NCBI GenBank assembly: GCA_031424975.1
Contig: JANPIL010000499.1
Coordinates: 1-15,678, forward strand
Length of the DNA: 15,678 nucleotides
Origin: Xanthocytophaga sp031424975
GTDB lineage: Bacteria; Bacteroidota; Bacteroidia; Cytophagales; 172606-1
Direction: 5' to 3'
Shown here: positions 13,592 to 15,678 of the stretch, piece after piece
How positions within the stretch are numbered: the stretch's first letter is position 1
Layout of the letters: every line of letters begins with the position of its first letter
The notes under the pieces: generated by a model
Told to the model about the DNA's origin: nothing
What the model saw: the letters and a program-made list of their open reading frames with translations, nothing else
Databases searched by the model: none
Translations under genes and position numbers: made by a program

Positions 13592-14320
13592 TTAGAAGTT
13601 GGGTTGCAGCAGATAGCGCGAATAGAAATCATCAATCACCTTCACTGCCTCCGAGGGCGTATCCACTATGTTAATCAGTTTCAGGTCGTTGGCGTTGATG
13701 TTTTTTTCCTGCCCCAGCACCACTTCCTCAATCCAGGCCATCAGCCCCTGCCAGTAGGCCCTGCCGACGAGCACAATCGGGAACCGCCCGATTTTTTCGG
13801 TCTGGATCAGCGTCACGGCCTCAAACATCTCATCGAGCGTGCCCATGCCGCCCGGCATCACCACAAACCCCTGCGAATACTTGACCAGCATCACCTTGCG
13901 GATGAAGAAATAATCGAAACTGAGCAGCTTGTCGGGATCCACGTAAATGTTGTGGAACTGCTCGAAAGGCAGGCGGATGTTGAGCCCCACCGATTTGCCG
14001 CCCTGCTCGAATGCGCCCTTGTTGCCCGCTTCCATGATGCCCGGCCCGCCGCCCGTAATCACGCCGTAGCCGTGGCGCACGAGTTTGGCCGCGATTTCCT
14101 CGGCCACCTTATAATATGGGTTGTCGGATTTGGTGCGTGCCGACCCGAAAATGGACACGCACGGGCCGATTTTGGAGAGCTTTTCAAAGCCTTCTACGAA
14201 TTCGGACATGATCTTGAACACCGCCCAAGAATCGTTGCTTTTGATGTCGCTCCAGTCCCGCGCCTCGAATGCGTCCCTGATCTTGCGTTCTTCCACGCTG
14301 ATTTTCTCGTTCAATTCCAT
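13592..14320 (-). CDS. LOG-family protein (TIGR00730, nucleoside-5'-monophosphate phosphoribohydrolase-like)
   Basis: The 242-residue Rossmann-like protein has the LOG signature: SIFGSART (57-63), GYGVITGGGPGIMEAGNKGA (84-103), the Arg141-Lys142 pair after DYFFI, and VMPGGMGTLDEMFE (154-167) with Glu164. Family members hydrolyse the N-glycosidic bond of nucleoside monophosphates, as in cytokinin activation or PpnN-like nucleotide turnover; the bacterial substrate here is not predictable. It is cytoplasmic and appears complete. ATG 14320 was chosen because the next 140 codons of open frame upstream translate repeat sequence (copy 12 and a GC-rich palindrome). It is followed with only two bases between by the transglycosylase gene. 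Confidence 0.92.
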   Translation of the reverse strand: MELNEKISVEERKIRDAFEARDWSDIKSNDSWAVFKIMSEFVEGFEKLSKIGPCVSIFGSARTKSDNPYYKVAEEIAAKLVRHGYGVITGGGPGIMEAGNKGAFEQGGKSVGLNIRLPFEQFHNIYVDPDKLLSFDYFFIRKVMLVKYSQGFVVMPGGMGTLDEMFEAVTLIQTEKIGRFPIVLVGRAYWQGLMAWIEEVVLGQEKNINANDLKLINIVDTPSEAVKVIDDFYSRYLLQPNF

Positions 14321-14365
14321 CGAAATCCTATTGCCGCCATCGTTTCGCGGCGTGAGTGTCTGTAG

Positions 14366-14400
14366 AAAAATAGTATCCTGCAAATAGCAAAAACCCCGCC
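14366..14400 (-). repeat. Dispersed element, copy 12
   Basis: The minus strand reads GGCGGGGTTTTTGCTATTT, then GCAG, then GATACTATTTTTC. It lies 46 bases upstream of the LOG-family ATG and points toward it. Confidence 0.75.
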
Positions 14401-14530
14401 AAGGTGGTTGCACTGAAAGTGTTGCGTGGAAGCACAAAAACCCGCACGGCTTCGCGCAGGTTTCGCTTCCCGTTCCCGTGGCTGTTTTCGGGCTACAAAT
14501 GTTACAACATTCCGTGAGATTACCAAATTG

Positions 14531-14602
14531 CCCCCCAGCCCCCGAAGGGGGAGTTTGAAAGCCCCCTCTTTCGGAGGGGGTTGGGAGAGGCCGCCGGGGG
14601 GC
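14531..14602. repeat. GC-rich double-hairpin palindrome abutting the ribD stop
   Basis: It contains CCCCC (14539-14543) / GGGGG (14547-14551) and CCCCCTC (14562-14568) / GAGGGGG (14574-14580), then GGCCGCCGGGGGGCC. It is an inverted, shorter relative of the array at 9108-9208. It begins directly after the ribD stop in the direction of transcription and could serve as a terminator. Similar GC palindromes are, from memory, common in Bacteroidota genomes. Confidence 0.75.
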
Positions 14603-14606
14603 CGCA

Positions 14607-15629
14607 TCAGGCTGGCACGAACACCTCCAGCCGGTCGGTGGCCACGGCTTCGCTTTGCAGGAGTTTTCCGCCAAACCGGGGCGCACGGATGCCCGACCCG
14701 AACGTCTGCGGACTGCCAAACACCCGTATCTCGTCCCAAAGGCCCGCATCAATCCACTGTTGCAGCAACAATGACCCGCCCTCGATCAATACCGATTGCA
14801 GTTTGCGCCGGTACAAGTCTTGTGCGATTTCGGCGGGGCTGGCCTCGGCGCATTTCACAAACCGCACCGCACCGGTCGCTTCGTCTTGGTGCAGGTTGTA
14901 GCAGATGGTGTCTTGCGATTGGTCGAACAGATGCAGCGAAGGCGAAAGCCGCCGGTGGCGGTCAATGACAATACGCACCGGGTTGCGCCCCGTCCAGTCG
15001 CGCACATCCAGACGCGGGTTGTCGTGGTGCGCTGTGCCGGTTCCTACCATCACGGCATCTTCCTCGCCGCGCCATTTGTGCACCAGCCGCCGCGACAAGG
15101 CATTGCTGATCCAGCGCGAATCGTAATTGTCGCGGGCAATGAAGCCGTCGGCGGTTTGCGCCCATTTCAAAACCACGTATGGGCGTTGCCTTTCGATGAA
15201 CTTGAAAAAACGGCGGTTCTGCCAGCGGGCTTCGGCTTCCAGCACGCCGGTTTCCACGACGATGCCCGCATTGCGCAGTTTTTCAATGCCTTTGCCGCCC
15301 ACCAGCGGGTTGGTGTCGAGGCTGGCAACCACCACTCTGCGCACTTTTTTTTCAATCAGTAAGTCGGCGCAGGGCGGGGTTTTGCCGTGGTGGGCGCAGG
15401 GTTCCAGCGTCACGTAAACGGTGCTTTCGGGCAGGAGTGCCAGGCTGGCATCACTGATTGAATGCAGTGCGTTTACTTCGGCGTGCGGGCCGCCGTACTG
15501 CCGGTGCCAGCCCTCGCCGATAATGGTGCCGTTGTGCACAACCACGCAGCCCACCACCGGATTGGGGCTTACGCTGCCGCGCCCCCGTCCGGCCAGTTCC
15601 AAGGCGCGTTGCATGTAGTGTGTGTCCAT
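14607..15629 (-). CDS. ribD: Bifunctional riboflavin biosynthesis protein RibD (deaminase/reductase)
   Basis: The 340-residue cytoplasmic enzyme carries out two successive riboflavin steps: deamination of diamino-hydroxy-phosphoribosylaminopyrimidine and NADPH reduction of the product. The N-terminal cytidine-deaminase-like domain (about 1-145) has SPNPVVGCVVV, the zinc and catalytic motif HAE (His49, Glu51), and PCAHHGKTPPC with Cys78 and Cys87. The C-terminal reductase domain (about 149-340) begins RPYVVLKWAQTADGFIA, with SRWISN, DAVMVGTGTAHHDNPRLDVR and the VLIEGGSLLLQQWI block. Both domains are complete. ATG 15629 gives the usual MDTHYMQRALELA start. No other rib gene is in the window. 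Confidence 0.96.
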   Translation of the reverse strand: MDTHYMQRALELAGRGRGSVSPNPVVGCVVVHNGTIIGEGWHRQYGGPHAEVNALHSISDASLALLPESTVYVTLEPCAHHGKTPPCADLLIEKKVRRVVVASLDTNPLVGGKGIEKLRNAGIVVETGVLEAEARWQNRRFFKFIERQRPYVVLKWAQTADGFIARDNYDSRWISNALSRRLVHKWRGEEDAVMVGTGTAHHDNPRLDVRDWTGRNPVRIVIDRHRRLSPSLHLFDQSQDTICYNLHQDEATGAVRFVKCAEASPAEIAQDLYRRKLQSVLIEGGSLLLQQWIDAGLWDEIRVFGSPQTFGSGIRAPRFGGKLLQSEAVATDRLEVFVPA

Positions 15630-15650
15630 GTTGTTGCGTCAAAAAAGGTA

Positions 15651-15673
15651 GGGGCGTTGCCGCGCAACGTCTC
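15651..15673. repeat. Palindromic repeat at right edge (GCGTTGC/GCAACGT)
   Basis: GGGGCGTTGC (15651-15660) pairs with GCAACGTCTC (15664-15673) around CGC, allowing G-U wobbles, to give a 10 bp RNA stem. It lies about 20 bases upstream of the ribD start. The sequence resembles dispersed GTTGC/GCAAC palindromes I recall from Bacteroidota and cyanobacteria, but only one copy is in this window. Confidence 0.5.
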
Positions 15674-15678
15674 TGAGC

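Larger units (their letters stand above)
14321..14606. other. Intergenic region between ribD and the LOG-family gene
   Basis: These 286 bp hold dispersed-element copy 12 near the LOG start and a GC-rich double hairpin next to the ribD stop. The stretch between them (about 14401-14530) shows no recognisable gene or RNA; the LOG-gene promoter may lie here but I cannot point to it. Confidence 0.5.

Noticed and set aside
13604..14365. 253-codon open frame antisense to the LOG-family gene
   Set aside because: His-rich shadow translation over the conserved PGGMGTLDE gene.
14321..14752. Long N-terminal extension of the LOG-family protein
   Set aside because: It would translate a dispersed element and a GC palindrome and overlap ribD; LOG proteins of about 240 residues start at the chosen ATG.

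Overview
The window looks like a chromosomal segment of a moderately GC-rich member of the Bacteroidota. The evidence is a glucosamine-6-phosphate deaminase fused to a LmbE/PIG-L domain (an architecture I associate with this phylum), a promoter-like TAnnTTTG box, A-rich rather than Shine-Dalgarno-rich start regions, and many short palindromic dispersed repeats. A Saprospiria/Chitinophagia-like lineage is a guess only; no rRNA or tRNA is present to place it.

Layout. On the + strand: the C-terminal end of an OmpA-family protein (1-150), a very long perfect hairpin, an aquaglyceroporin (351-1142), a four-PAS soluble histidine kinase (1444-3744). After a convergent, hairpin-filled junction there is a leftward pair: a half-length HsdS-like specificity protein (5546-6118), then an HsdM-like methyltransferase (4037-5488) with an altered catalytic motif. 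A divergent intergenic region of about 465 bp leads to the nagB-LmbE fusion (6585-8483). From the right edge five genes run leftward: ribD (14607-15629), a LOG-family gene (13592-14320), a membrane-anchored lytic transglycosylase (12588-13589), a secreted beta-propeller protein with an azurin-like copper domain (10449-12491), and a GT-C type membrane glycosyltransferase (8659-10404). The LOG and transglycosylase genes are almost contiguous; the others are separated by 44 to 286 bp.

The most unusual signal is not a gene. A short element, GGCGGGTTTGGGCTTTT then about 4-6 variable bases then GATACTATTTT, recurs 11 times recognisably, plus one decayed copy, in 15.7 kb. It occupies almost every intergenic gap longer than about 80 bp, on both strands, and also sits inside two coding regions. 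In the glycosyltransferase gene two copies bracket a GC-rich triple-hairpin array, adding an in-frame Pro/Gly/Lys-rich loop between membrane segments. Two copies carry a 24-base hairpin insert and sit just after stop codons, where they could act as terminators. Other repeat families in the same gaps are AACTCTGGCAGAGTT units, GC-rich CCCCCTC/GAGGGGG palindromes, and a GTTGC/GCAAC palindrome at the right edge.

Functionally the genes are mostly housekeeping: amino-sugar catabolism, riboflavin synthesis, peptidoglycan turnover, small-solute transport and signalling. The S-M pair is the accessory part. It has reversed gene order, one target-recognition domain, no HsdR beside it, and QPPF where N6-adenine methyltransferases have NPPF/DPPY.
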